Part shown: piece by piece, positions 41,454 through 53,757 of the stretch | Numbering within the stretch: the first letter of the stretch is position 1 | Layout: every line of letters starts with the position of its first letter | Assembly (NCBI RefSeq): GCF_950023065.1 | Contig: NC_088679.1 | Coordinates: 42,408,001-42,472,000 of the forward strand | Length of the DNA stretch: 64,000 nucleotides | Direction of reading: 5' to 3' | DNA from: Planococcus citri | Taxonomy: Eukaryota > Arthropoda > Insecta > Hemiptera > Pseudococcidae | Made by a program: the position numbers and the translations under genes | The notes under the pieces: model-generated | Told to the model about the DNA's origin: nothing | Database searches by the model: none | Seen by the model: the letters and a program-made list of their open reading frames with translations, nothing else

Positions 41454-44400
41454 TATTTCACACCAATGTAGGTAATTAAGTATGTCGAGAGGCAAACTCC
41501 TTTCTGAAAGACATCACTCTACGTGATGAAATAAAATTAATAGAGCCAACGTTTCAAAAAAGGCTGCTAATACTCGTAATTGACTTATTTGTAAAGATAA
41601 AAATACCCAGACCTACCTACTCGTACTTATATGAAGGGTACAAGGAAAGAACCAAATAAGTCAACTTTTTTAATTTTTGTGCTGCGAAGCTCCAACTTTG
41701 CAGTGAATTTGAATTTCATAAAAGTAAATGACCAGAAATATATCACACAAGATCCCCCCCCCCAAAAAAAAACAACTCGAGGCGCATAATATGTAAAAAA
41801 AAAAAAAAAAGAATCAAGAGGTAAGTTACGAGTTAAAAAGTCACTCTTCGTGGAAAAAATCAAGCAAAAAATCGAAAAACTATAGTGTTTTGCAACAATT
41901 TGAATTTGATGAAAATCAGCTGTTAAGATAAGACAATGACAAATTTTTGTATTCTAGATGGTTATATCGACGATGTTGGATTTTTTTTTGCTCTGATTTG
42001 GTCTCGGCTCCTTTTTCTTCACTCCTCTACTTTTTAAAGGCTATTTTTACAACAAAAAATCAATTCTTTCAAAATCTAAATGGACCACTTGTTTCTACTC
42101 CTCAGTATGAATTTAATTCGACCCTGAACTCATTTTTAAAATTTTTGACTAATCTTGTTCTTTCCTCGAGTCCTTCATGGTAGGTAGTATACATATAGTA
42201 GGCACTCATCTACATATTATAGTTACCTATGTGCACACACATACGAGTATTACGTTTTGTAAGTTTGTCGATACAATACACAGGTAAAAATCGAAATGTA
42301 AAATGCACGTTGGAACAGGTACTTAAACATGATTAAAGCTCACGTTAAAAGCAAACTTTTTTATGGACTTACTTGTTAAAAAAACAAGTAGAGCTTGTTA
42401 TCGCCGATTACACGATTTTGCTCGCAGCAATTCGTACTTGCAATAATTTTTCAACATTATTAACAAAAGGAACGGAAAATTACATTTTAAATTCTAATAT
42501 CTAGTTAAAAATTAAACTTACATGACTTGAATGGTAAAACTAAAGAAAAGCTAACGCCACTCTTTTAAAGTACTGCGAAATGTTTAATTAAAAGTTCACA
42601 AAGAGAAATAGAACAAAGAAAAAATTATTGTACCATAACACTAGTGTAAGCAAAAAGTTTAATGAAGATAAACGAAAATATAAAGCAGAGAAGAATATGA
42701 GGTATGAAATAGAAAGGCAGAAAAAAAAAGAAATTAAAATAACAGAAACGCGTTAAAGAATAAACGAAAAATGAGAATAAAGATTTCATTCTCGAATCAC
42801 TTTATATGTATTTTGGAACTTTAATTTGAACTCAGCATGCAGCATAAATAATTACAGACATTTTGGTAAACCCTACGTAAATGTAATCCGACAAGGTGCT
42901 ACCTTGCAAAATACGTAAGAGGGTAGCACCGAAGCCCGTATGAAAATAGTGGTATGAAATTAGTGGTGTGAGGTAGTTTAAACACTCTATCGGAAATTAC
43001 GGACAAATTTAATAATCTCCTGGGAAATTGTCGAGTTTGCCGTTTTCCATAGTTCAACCCTTTTACCGTTCAACCTTTCCATAATTCATCCGCCTTGAGT
43101 ATCTTTTTCTACGGCTTGTCTATATTAAAACAACGCCATTAATGGTTTTAGAGTCTATTTTGGACTTTCCTTTAAATCTGTTTTAAATATTGAGAAGGGA
43201 AAGTTGGCAAACTCTTGTAAAAAGATGTTTCACTCGATTTAAACGTATGAATAGGGCACGCGGATAAAATTTTGAAAACCCATTTTTAAAATCACTGCCA
43301 AACTAACTTCTGTCACTTTTCAACTTAAATAACGTTCGAAACGTCAAAATGAAACTTGGCCTTTTCTAATACCTACTCATCAATTAAGTTTGTGAAATTA
43401 CAAAATTAAATTGTCTGTCAATTCGAGTGTCAGGGTAAAATTTAGCTTTTAAAAAAATACAGAAAATTATCATGCTTAAATGAACGAGCATAATTACGTT
43501 TTATTTTTCAAATACCTATACTTGAGTAGGTATCTCTTCATTTAGTATACAAGCAGATATCGACTTTTTAAAAAATAACTTACCTATCACAGTTCAAGAA
43601 CTTCATTTTTTCCCTAGGGAAAATTGATAGAAAATCATGCTTTTTTTGTACAAAAAAGATGTCATGCAAATAACAAATTACAAAAAAAATTTCAACAAAA
43701 TAATATGTAAGTACAAAAAATTGAGAAAAATTTCGAATAACGAAGGTAGGTAGTAGGTACCTAAACTTACCTACATACCATAAATACACCAGTAGGTAAA
43801 TTTTTAAAAATGTTTGTAATTGGCAGCACGGTTCAAAAAATTGACACCATTGTAAGTACCTACCTATTCCAAAATATTCTGAGAAGAAAATAAGTACCAA
43901 TTTTCAAAACGCGAAATCACCCAAACATGAAGCAATTTACAAATTTTCAACCACTCAGTTGTACTGTAACTAGTGGGTACATAACTAGGTATCCTAAAAG
44001 TTGTCATGGATTTTGACGACAATGAGTTAGATGGACGCATGAATCTCAAATGCTATCTTTTGAAACTATGCAATTTTTTTCAAAACAGGTTTTTTTTTGA
44101 GTCTTGAGGGCCATGCATTCTCATCCAGGAACACCTCCAAAGCTAAAATTTCTTCTGCGTGATTTTCAAGTACACATAAATGAAAGTCTCCCCTGAATTA
44201 GTCAAAATCCCTAGACTTTTTTTCGTGATTCACTGTACTGTAAGTAGATTAGATAGGTACTTGTTAATACAGCTGGATTGGCTCGTTAATTTTGAATGTG
44301 GGTACATAAACTTTGCATATAGTGCAGGTGGATATACCTGCCTATACCCTACAATAATTTGAATTTCAGTATAGGTAATACAGAGACCTCCTACTTGCAT

Positions 44401-47400
44401 ACACAAACCAGCGTAACAGTATACTAACGTATGGGTGACATACACAACTTAACAGTGTGTTATCATCAATTTGTCTTTTCTGCAATATAATGCAGTTCAA
44501 CAGTAATAATTTGAATTAGGTAGGTAAATTACACACGCTGATTCGGTATTGATTTTGAATTTTATAGTGTTAATTAATTCAAGGGAAATGATTCCATGTT
44601 TTTGATATAGGTACGTTAACTAATATTTAACTACAAACACAGCACAGCCTTGAAAAATTAAACTTTCGCTTTTCTTTTATCGTTGGAAAATTCTTCTTAT
44701 TAAATTTACTTTGCATTGGAAGTAGTAGAAAAAGTGGCCTAACATAATTTACCTAAATACCAGAAAAAAAGTTCAATTTCCTTTGACATTTGATGTTCAT
44801 ATTCACATTACAATTTTGAATTCAATAGTAGGTAGGTACATATCTTGGTCAAATGCATTTTAAACGAAATTGTTGCAAATGGTTGTTTACCTACTATAAT
44901 GCAGCAGATTTATGGTACTTATTTGCGAACTTTATAAACAACAAATTTTCCATCCTGCTTAATCAAGCATTACAGTACAATCAACTTTTGGTACAGTAAA
45001 AGTGATGAAACTTTTCAGTTTTTGTTTTATCATAGGTATTCAATGAAACATTTCACAAACGTGGTCGATGATTTGGTTCTTTGTTGGTACTATGTACTTT
45101 AAATTATACCTATATATCTATTTGTTCGCAATAAAATGGAACAACGGAGAAAATCACGAAGTGAAGGTAATATTCTAACTTCTATTTACTTATTCAAGTT
45201 TTTAAATCGGGAGTGAATAATTTAGAATTGCACCGGAAGTAATGATTGCTCATAATTCATAACATACGCGTTGAAGCAGTAAAGATTTTCTTTCGATTTC
45301 AACACGCAAAATGCACATCATCATTTTATTTTTAGAGCTTTGATAATCTGAAAAAATGTACCTATTGATTAATAATTACCTACAGTTGTACTCGCAGCGT
45401 AGGTGAAATACCACAAAATTATGTACAGAAAATATCTACCCAATTCATGTAGGTACTTTTTTACCTATCATTTGAATATACATATGTAAGTATGTACATT
45501 TATTCGCGCGGATCACTGTGGATGATAAGTAATTCAAAAATTAGAAAAATTATAATAGAATGTGATCGAAATAAAATGACTAGAAAAAATAAATGAAATT
45601 AGGTATGGCGTGTAAAAATATTGAATTATTCCAGTTACACGAGTACGACTCATCTTTCAATTAGGTACTAGCATTATTTTTTGCAAACAACTTAATTAGG
45701 TACTGCAAAGAAAACACTTACAACGATATTATGGTAAGCAGAGTTTTACCTATCACTTTCAATTTCTTATACGTACACACTTTTTTCCGTTTTTAAAACA
45801 AATCGGCAACTTGTTACTACATAGTTTAAGCATCTTTCAAATTATGTGAAGGCTATTTTTCTCATAGGTAGGTAGGTAACAAAAACAAACAACATTTTTA
45901 GAAGTAAATTTCGAAGAAAAAAGTTCAGTCCAGGTAGGTATTTAGAAGAATTATTATTTTTTTAATATAATAAAAAAGGAAGAGAAAACTTTTAAGAATA
46001 AGCAAGGAGAAGTCCCTAATTATGATTAACGATTTACGCGAATTCATAAATTTACGAGTACAACCACTGAAAAACAACATGTATATTGTCTCTTTGTATT
46101 CTTACCTTAGAACAGCTTCATCTATTATAGAAATCCAACCGTTCTTTCATGCAAAACAGCTTCTTCATAACCTCAATAGAGAATATTAATTATTTACTTG
46201 TGATATAAATCTCTAGAGAAAAAAATTTCCATTAATAAAGCGAGATAAAAGTTTTTAAACTAAATGAGAGCTCATTGGTGTGCTTTCGTCTCCAAGGAGC
46301 TCTATATCATTTTCACTATCACTCGCCAAAATGTACCACGAAAAAGGGAAAGAAAAGAATCGTAAAAAATCTCACTTCATTCATTTTTATTTAAAAATAA
46401 AAATTAAAAAAAAAACGGCGAATTCCGCCTTTTTTTTCTTTATGTTTCAATTTGTCATTTCACTTAGGTATCTTGATTTCTTGTACGTTTCAAAAACTGG
46501 CAGAAGTCATTAATAATATTATCACTTTTCACAGGATTATCCTCAAAGTGTAATTTCACCAAATTAATGTGCAGTGAATCACGTTTATTAGAAGAAGACA
46601 AAATTATCATCTAGAATATTTCTAACGAAATGCGTAACCGCGTAGCAGAAAGAAGTTTTCAAATTTCAATACTTGCATTTACGACACAATCCTGTATCAA
46701 ATATGAACAAATTGGTAGGCTATTTTTAAAAATTTCAAACCACCATACCAGTTCTGTAGGCCTATACGCATTATATTTTGTGGCATGCAACTGTGTATAG
46801 ATTTTCATTTTTATTTTTTCATCTTGAAGTCTTGGAGCTAAGAATCAGAAAAAAGTCAAGAAACTTATATTTTACATCGAATGTTTGTAATACGAGTAGA
46901 TTACATCAAAATTAACAGCACAAAAGCAGAGAGATCATTCAACTAACAGAGAAAGTAAGTAAAGCCATAGGTAGATATAATTATTAGCTATTTTAATGAA
47001 GTATTGCCCACGGAAGAATTCATCAAATGAAAGATCAATTTTTTCACCGAAATTACTTTAAAATGAAATTCATAAATACTCAAAACGATTATTATGAATA
47101 AAATTGCGGTGTTGAAATTTAGGGTAAAATCAAATATGTCAATGATTCTCAAGGAGCAGAGCTGTTGTTTTTTTCTCGGTCAACACATAAGTAAATAAGA
47201 ATTTTTAAAAAAATGCTGAAAAACATATTTTAAACGTAGACGTTTTATTGTACCTCTACCTACTAATTATTTTTTTTTAAATACAATTCTGTTTTAGCTG
47301 CTTAAAACAGTTTTACTTGAATACTTTTTTTGTTTTAAACAAACCAGCCCTGTTAGGGAACCAGACCTGACTTTGTTTCGCGTATTCTCAATAAAGTAAT

Positions 47401-47989
47401 ACGTACCGGTTACCAATGAATTACAACTTGGTAAGCTGGAGATGTAAATATTGAATGCATTTTTTTAATTTTTTGAGTTTATATCATTTTTCAAATTCAA
47501 ACGTCAAAGTTGTTCTAATTCATTTTAGTTTATGTTTGTTTGTTTTTTCAATATTCGACTACTCGTTGACTCACTTTTTTCACATTTTTTCACCATCATT
47601 ATTTGACTATAATTCGTTTCTTTTTCCTTACTTCTTTTAAATTGAAAATTTGATGAACAAGCGGTGTTTTCCTCAAAAAAAGTAGGAGCATTTTGCAGGC
47701 ACCTTCACTTTCCAACAAAATTTCCAGAAAATTTCAGCTATGCTGAAAATTGAAAGCGCTTGAATAAACCTAAAATGAAAAAATTACCTTAAAAAAACCA
47801 CACAAGATAGTCGAATAATAGTGAACAAAAAAACGTATACAACCGATGAAACGAATGGTCGAGTAATACTTAGTAAAAAAAAGTCTACGAAAATCAAAGC
47901 AAAATAGACCTATGTTACTTTTACCCAAGTTGAAAACTTCTAAGTTTGAATTTGAAAGTAAAAATTGAAAAAAAATTAATTTCAAATAC

Positions 47990-48382
47990 CATCGAATTCG
48001 CGAATTCACGAATCGCTTGGATCGCTGTTGTTATTGTCTGAAAAGGGGGAACTGGAGACTATTGACCAATCAGATTACAATTCACAACGCAAAAATTAAT
48101 AATTTAGTGGCCAACAATTTTTTTTCTTTACTCAAAGACATCAAACGACTCTTTTGCTGATATACAATTTTCTCATTTTTGTTTAAAATACGTTTGCAAA
48201 TGAGTTCTGGTGTCATGAATTTTTTCAATTACTCAAATCCGAATCATTCAGTTGCAAATTAGAGTTGAAAAATATTCCACACTATAAAAATGTCTTATCA
48301 CAATTTTGCACAGTTCCCCCTTTTCAGCATTTACGCAAAAATCCGCCAGATGTCAGCCACTTAGTGTGAATTCGCGAATTGA
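47990..48382. mobile_element. Short inverted-repeat element (MITE-like)
   Basis: The left side begins near 47993 with AATTCGCGAATTCAC and continues to CTGAAAAGGGGGAACTG at about 48037-48053. The right side, read on the opposite strand from about 48378, shows the same AATTCGCGAATTCAC and then CTGAAAAGGGGGAACTG at about the same distance. Partly diverged inverted repeats of ~60 bp therefore flank ~260 bp of AT-rich DNA. No coding capacity and no clear target duplication were seen. Confidence 0.55.
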
Positions 48383-48746
48383 AAACAAAACAAAAACATG
48401 AAAAATTATTGCATCACCATTTCTACCTGCGAAGGGACAAAATAGACAAAAGGGGAAAAAATAAAATCGGATCGCTTCGCTCAAAAATCGACATAATGAT
48501 GAAAAATTGAAAAAATGTTGCACATTCAATTTCATCATTCATCTATGAGATTTGTGATCACGTATTGTTTCTTTCAATGCTTTCAACACACATCGAGTAA
48601 ATCGAATGATTTATGCTTAAATGTACAATACGTACAAGCAGATTTCACCTCATTCTCACACAAGTTACTTTACATACTTAGACTTACCTCGTTGAAAGTA
48701 CAGTTGCAGTTTCAATTAATTCAAACGCTGAACTTGTAATAGGTAC

Positions 48747-48752
48747 TTTATT
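48747..48752 (-). terminator. Candidate polyadenylation signal for tomm22
   Basis: AATAAA on the minus strand, about 190 bp beyond the tomm22 stop codon. It is the nearest canonical hexamer I noticed, chosen by position only. Confidence 0.45.
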
Positions 48753-48942
48753 TTTAAAAAACAATAATTACAATGAGTCAATCCTACGGATTCACCTTGA
48801 AAGTAAAAAGCTGAAAGGGACATTGACATGAATTTTCGCGAAATCGGATGTTATTAATATAAGCTAAAATAAACGATACTACTGTACAAGTCCAACCACA
48901 TGATTTTAGTGAAAGCATACGCTGCAATACATGAGAAATCCT

Positions 48943-49636
48943 TCACCGCGTAGGCATAATTGGCATTCCGGGGCCTAACGGATTCCCGGCACCTCCACTA
49001 ACGGCAGAGTTAGGACCCAAAAGAACCTGCAAATGACATTCGAATCACAATAGTTCATTCAGAGATAAACCGAGTGAAGAAAATATCAGTTTAAAAAAAG
49101 AAAATAAGTATTCACTTGTTTTTGCTGATTTAATTGAGCAGTTTGTATTTGGACTCTTTCGATTTCAAACATTAAAGGTGCGAACAAGATAGTGCTTGTA
49201 GAAAATAATATCCACGCAGCTGATCTACTGAAGCCATAGAAATCTAAACAAATAAGGTATTTATAAGAGCTAATGTAAATTACATATCGTTGAAGCTTTA
49301 AAAGAAGAGTTACTCATTTCTTACTTTTTACTCCATTTTTACATCCTACTACAGCACCATATGAAAGATTTCGAACGGACTGCGGGAACATTTCTGTTAA
49401 TCCTAACAAACGTTCGAGTAATGTTTCGTCTTCTTCGTTCTGCATCACAACGAAATTTGTTATAAGTAAATAATCAGACTAGAATATGTGAAACATTTAC
49501 TACCGGTTTTCGAGACGTAATTACTCACTTCATAATCATCCTCCAAAACTGGAATTTTTTCAGGTGTGAGATCTTTACTGCTTTCCGGCAACGACTCCAT
49601 TCCACTATCGATTTCTTCTAATGTTAGTCCGACCAT
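48943..49636 (-). CDS. tomm22: Mitochondrial import receptor subunit TOM22
   Basis: TOM22 is the central receptor and organiser of the TOM translocase in the mitochondrial outer membrane; it binds presequences with its acidic cytosolic domain. Four exons (minus): 49636-49529, 49439-49325, 49243-49116 and 49026-48943, joining in frame to 144 residues. Residues 1-42 are acidic (PVLEDDYENEEDET), the family signature LLERLLGLTEMFPQSVR is at 43-59, one tail-anchor-type membrane segment is at about 83-100 (AAWILFSTSTILFAPLMF), then a Gln-rich linker. The C-terminus VLLGPNSAVSGG...GPGMPIMPTR matches the usual metazoan ending. Splice sites are canonical (GTGAGT, GTAAG, GTGAAT donors). The start is the first ATG in frame; only a TTG precedes it. 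It lies head-to-head with the lipid-transfer gene. Confidence 0.93.
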
Positions 49637-50639
49637 AGCCCAGGTAATATGAAACAATTGGCACTCAGCTGTTTGAAATCAAAATTGCAAACCTTAAATT
49701 TGCTTTAAACCAATAATGGCATTCTAAATTTGAAACAATTCGCAAATTTTTCCCATTAAATTGCAATTTCTTACTTCATTTCACGAGAAATCAGAGCCAA
49801 TTCAATTTTGCAAAAGAAAAATTGATAATGGAAAATGCTTTTGCTCTTCTAACTATGTTCCACAACGCCAACTTCATACAGGATGGATGTGATCGACATA
49901 ATAATACTTTTTAATGCAGAGGATTCGAACACCATAAGTATGTTTATTGCAGAATTACTTTGTATGGTATGTAGTTAGCGCTCCATGCATTCATGAGGCA
50001 AACAATAATCAAAAATGAAAAGTTTGTTGAAAGTTCGATGGGTCACACTTGCGGACTTGCGGTTTTGGATTTTGCGGATTGCGGCGGAGATGATTATCGA
50101 GTTCGAGTTCGTTCGTAATTTGTAATCGTGAAGCCATGTTCGTCATTGTCATTCCATTGTTTCCGTTCAATATTTTTGAGTTGATTTCATCGAAAAATGA
50201 TAACTCGATATAATAGGTGATGTGTTAATTACTGTTGAATGAAATTTCGCGAACCCTTCTAGAATAACTACAAAATAATTTGCGGAAACCTCAGTTCTAA
50301 TCACCTACGTGAGAGACTATTTTTACAGATTGATAGGACGACAGTTCTCATTTTGATAATTTGATTGCATGAATGATTGGAATTGATAAAATGAAAATGT
50401 ATGAATAATGTTTTAAATCATTTCCTGGCTACTGTACTTGCGTTATTCAACTTGGTTATATTATTAAACGTCGTAGCAGGTACAGCTCTTTCAATGTTAA
50501 TATTGATTATTTCCTTTCATTTTTTCAGCTGTTTTGATTTGAATATTTTCTAGTGAATTGTCGAGTTCCACTTCAAACGTTCCTGAAATCTTATCATCGA
50601 CCGGTATATTATCCGCAATACTTGCTTCCAAGATACATT
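49637..50639. promoter_or_regulatory. Shared divergent promoter region (tomm22 / PITP)
   Basis: About 1 kb separates two outward-facing start codons. A patch at about 50040-50150 is clearly richer in G+C (repeated TTGCGG words, GCGGCGGAG) and is a plausible transcription start region. A pyrimidine tract ending TTTTTTCAG at 50528 suggests that the exon carrying the PITP start codon has a non-coding 5' part beginning at 50529, with an upstream untranslated exon. No core promoter element was assigned. Confidence 0.4.
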
Positions 50640-52148
50640 ATGGTTTACATCAAAGAATACCGAATTTGTATGCCATTGACTGTCGAAGAAGTAATTATAA
50701 TGTTGATATTCAAAATCAAATTCCATTATTTTGAATTTTGGTTTAATCTTGTTGCAATAACGTAGTACAAGGTCGGTCAGCTGTACATGATTGCTAGACA
50801 TAGTCACGAACAATCAGAAAACGGAGAAGGTGTTGAAACAATATCCAATGTACCTTGTGAAGATGAAAAATATGGTAAAGGACAGTTCACAGAAAAAAGG
50901 ATTCATTTATCAAGGTAATTCTATTGCCTTTCAAGATTAATCTTCCTCTTTCGAGATATATATTTCTGACATTATTTTCGTGTATTTCTTCTGATTTTAG
51001 CCGTCTTCCATACTGGATTCAGTCGTTTTGTCCGAAAATATTTTACGTTACAGAGAAAGCTTGGAATTACTATCCATTTACGATTACAGGTAAGTTCAAC
51101 TTTTTAATTGAATCATTCCAATTCGTTGAGATCATTTTAACTTTTAAGTATGTATTTTATCGTTTTGTTCTTTTGATTTGCATATCTCGATTCCACTCAA
51201 TTCTGGATGTTTCAGAATACACTGTGAGTAATTGAACTGAGCTATTATTTCATGTTGCTTGTTTCTAATAATGAACGCTTGATGCTTACTCATTTTGTTT
51301 CAATTATTCCAGTGTTCTTTTGTACCGAAGTTGAACGTGGTGATAAAAACAAAGTTCGAAGACAATCGTGGAGACTCTGAGAATGTTGGTCTATATTTCA
51401 TTTTTCTAAAAAAAAAAAGCTCACACGCCTTCATGATTTAATCGGTAAACGTTTTATTCTAGGCTCTTGAATTGAATGAAGAGCAATTGAAACAGAGAGA
51501 AGTTGACTTCATAGACATTGCGTATGATGAAGTTAATCCGAAACATTATAAGGAAGAGGAGGTTGTGTCCAGTTTTTCAATTTATTACAATGTTTCAATT
51601 ATGCTTGTTTACATAATCTTTATGACGATTTTAGGATTTGCGATATTTTCAATCTAAGAAAACTGGTAGAGGACCATTACCAGAAGAATGGCAAAAAACT
51701 GTCACTCCAATAATGTGTTCCTATAAAGTCGTTGAAGCATCTTTTGAGGTTTGGGGTATGCAGACGAAATGCGAAGATTTGATCCACAAGGTGAATGATT
51801 TTGATTTTCAACTTTGCGTTCTATTGATTTTTATTCAAGAAATTGTATTTTATTTATGTTTTTCATCAGTCAATTCGAGAAATTTTGGTTTTGGGTCACC
51901 GACAAGCTTTTGCATGGGTTGATGAATGGATTACGATGTCTTTATCCGACGTTAGAATTTACGAATGTGAGATGCAAAGGGAGACCAATACCAAAGTCAC
52001 AAGTTCTGAAACAGAGGGCAAAAAGCAAGACGAAAGTAAGAAATCCTCCTCTCGAAATTCTTCATCAAGTTCTAAAACTTCGTCTCCGGCATCTCCTAAA
52101 TCTCCTACCCTTGACAAAGCTTCCAAGTCATGGTTCTCTTGGGAATAA
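50640..52148 (+). CDS. Class I phosphatidylinositol transfer protein
   Basis: This cytosolic protein exchanges phosphatidylinositol and phosphatidylcholine between membranes and so supports phosphoinositide signalling (vertebrate PITPNA/B; Drosophila vibrator). Eight exons: 50640-50690, 50766-50914, 51001-51089, 51216-51223, 51313-51384, 51463-51561, 51635-51790 and 51870-52148, giving 300 residues against about 270 usual. Inositol-headgroup residues Thr59 and Lys61 are present (GQFTEK), the Asn of AWN is at 89, the family block KKTGRGPL is present, and WGMQTK keeps one of the two membrane-docking Trp residues. Compared with the human protein, three residues are missing around ITEYT and the Cys of YPYC is Thr. 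The C-terminus is an unusual Ser/Lys/Pro-rich tail ending SWFSWE. Exon 4 is an 8-nt microexon; skipping it gives an early stop. The donors GTTGGT and GTTGTG are non-optimal but keep frame. Confidence 0.92.
51216..51223 (+). other. 8-nt microexon of the PITP gene
   Basis: The eight bases AATACACT are bounded by TTTCAG and GTGAGT. With the last base of exon 3 they encode Glu-Tyr-Thr, restoring the conserved Glu-Tyr seen in the family (NEY). Direct joining of exon 3 to exon 5 shifts the frame and meets TGA inside exon 5, so this exon is needed for a full-length protein. Confidence 0.8.
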
Positions 52149-53220
52149 ATGGTGATAATTGTGATTCTACCTTAAATACCTATCTCGTCTATTCATTATT
52201 ATGTTTGATGTTTGTGTTTGTTGTAGTTGATTAGTCATTATTCTTATTTTTTATGTTAATAACTTCAGAACTGATGAGCTAAGATTGAATACTTGAATTT
52301 TTTTGAGAAAATGCTTTGCTTTTACAAAAATAATTGTTGATAATACATATTTATTGGTGGTTTGCTGTGAAGTAAACATCAGTTTGAAGATCTATTTCCT
52401 TATAAGTATTACATATTTGTAAGCGTATAAATGTATGTTTTTGGTGGTTTTGTAGTTCTGAATAAGTATACCAAATTTTTATTTGCTGCAGAACAATGTT
52501 TTATAACGTTCAGAACGAATTACGCAGTTCAAAACTTGAATTTTCAAATATTTAGATCTATGTTGTAGACAAATTCAGCAATAGTACTCATGTTAAGAGT
52601 ACGACAGCAAAGTGATAACTATTATTCGCTGTGAACAACGCTTTCTAGTCTCTGTTTAGTTGATTTGTATACGTTAAGCTAATTTCAAATGCAGGGAAAT
52701 TTATCATTACGTTTTGGTTTTTATATAATCACACAGAATTATATTTTTGTTCATTTGTACTTATGAAAAAATGTCATCTTCCTAATATTCATATCTTTCT
52801 CTATACGCCTTTAGTCATATCTGAACACTATTTATTTTTCTCGAGTTTTTTTTGTTATATCAGATATATGTCATTTATTTTTTGAATATTTTCACTACGA
52901 ATTATAATTGAAAAAAATGGTGCAATGCTTATTTTTTTTAATTTTTATACTTTATTTTAATTTTTGATCTTTACCCTTAAAATTATGTTCACGTACCTTA
53001 TGGCGTATCAAAGTATGGTACTCCTTTTCATCAGACTTATTTGCGAAGTTTAAAATAATTTTAAATGAAATGAAGCATTCCAACTTTTCCGTTGTTTTGA
53101 ACGTGTTTAAGAGTAGGTGCTACTACTTATTTTGTACTTTCTATATAATTATGATAAATGCGGTTGTATTGCTGTCAACGGTACGTTTAAACCTAATAAA
53201 GTGTTCTATTTTTCTTTTGT
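52149..53220 (+). other. Probable 3' UTR of the PITP gene
   Basis: This AT-rich, non-coding stretch follows the stop codon and ends at an AATAAA (53195-53200) followed by a T/GT-rich tract typical of cleavage sites. No nearer canonical hexamer was convincing, so a 3' UTR of about 1 kb is inferred. No other gene was seen here. Confidence 0.45.
53195..53200 (+). terminator. Candidate polyadenylation signal (PITP)
   Basis: AATAAA followed within 30 bp by a T-rich, TGTG-containing tract. Chosen by context, not by transcript data. Confidence 0.5.
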
Positions 53221-53757
53221 TTTTCTTGTGTGATGTTTTCAAATTCGACTTATGAAGCAAACGAAAGATACCTACCAATACCGCGCAGATTAAATGTAGA
53301 TGTGAGAATATGTTTCTTCAGCGGATTATTCCGGTACTTCATCGTGTAATGATTTCATTTAAAAAAATATAACATGTATATTTTTGGAGCAGAAAGTACG
53401 CTGCGTTGGATACTGAAAGATACTGAGATTATGGAGGTAAAAACCCAAGTCAGTAATATAATTAGAAACTTGTTACATGTGTAACGAGCAATCTCTAATG
53501 AAAAAACCAAATAAACCAACAGAATTAATTACTTGCAGGTACAGTTGATTTATAAATATTATCATGATGTGCCATTATAATTTGTTTATCTTGTCGAAAA
53601 GTAAACTGCGATATGTTTGGACTTGACGGTTATGCAGGTATTTTCAAACGGTACGTTTTGTCAGTCAAAATTGAAATTTTACACAAGTTTTTTTTATTAA
53701 TTCTTGTTGAAATATTGATCGAATAGGCCGACACTTATTTTACATTCTTCAACAGCG

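Larger units (their letters stand above)
34501..48942. other. Gene-poor intergenic stretch with repeats
   Basis: No exon of a recognisable family was found between the phosphodiesterase promoter and the tomm22 3' end. Content includes a poly-A run at 36441-36460, a C12 run at 40152-40163, a G15 run at 41439-41453, TAGG/TACC clusters (for example 45865-45880), a hairpin at 42894-42931 and an inverted-repeat element at about 47990-48382. Adjacent plus-strand open stretches at 38711-38998 and 39027-39524 (165 codons, without a well-placed ATG) resemble no known family. Confidence 0.5.

Noticed and set aside
45136..45166. ATG followed by MEQRRKSRSE and a GTAAT donor
   Set aside because: Could be a first coding exon, but no downstream exon in phase was found on the plus strand.
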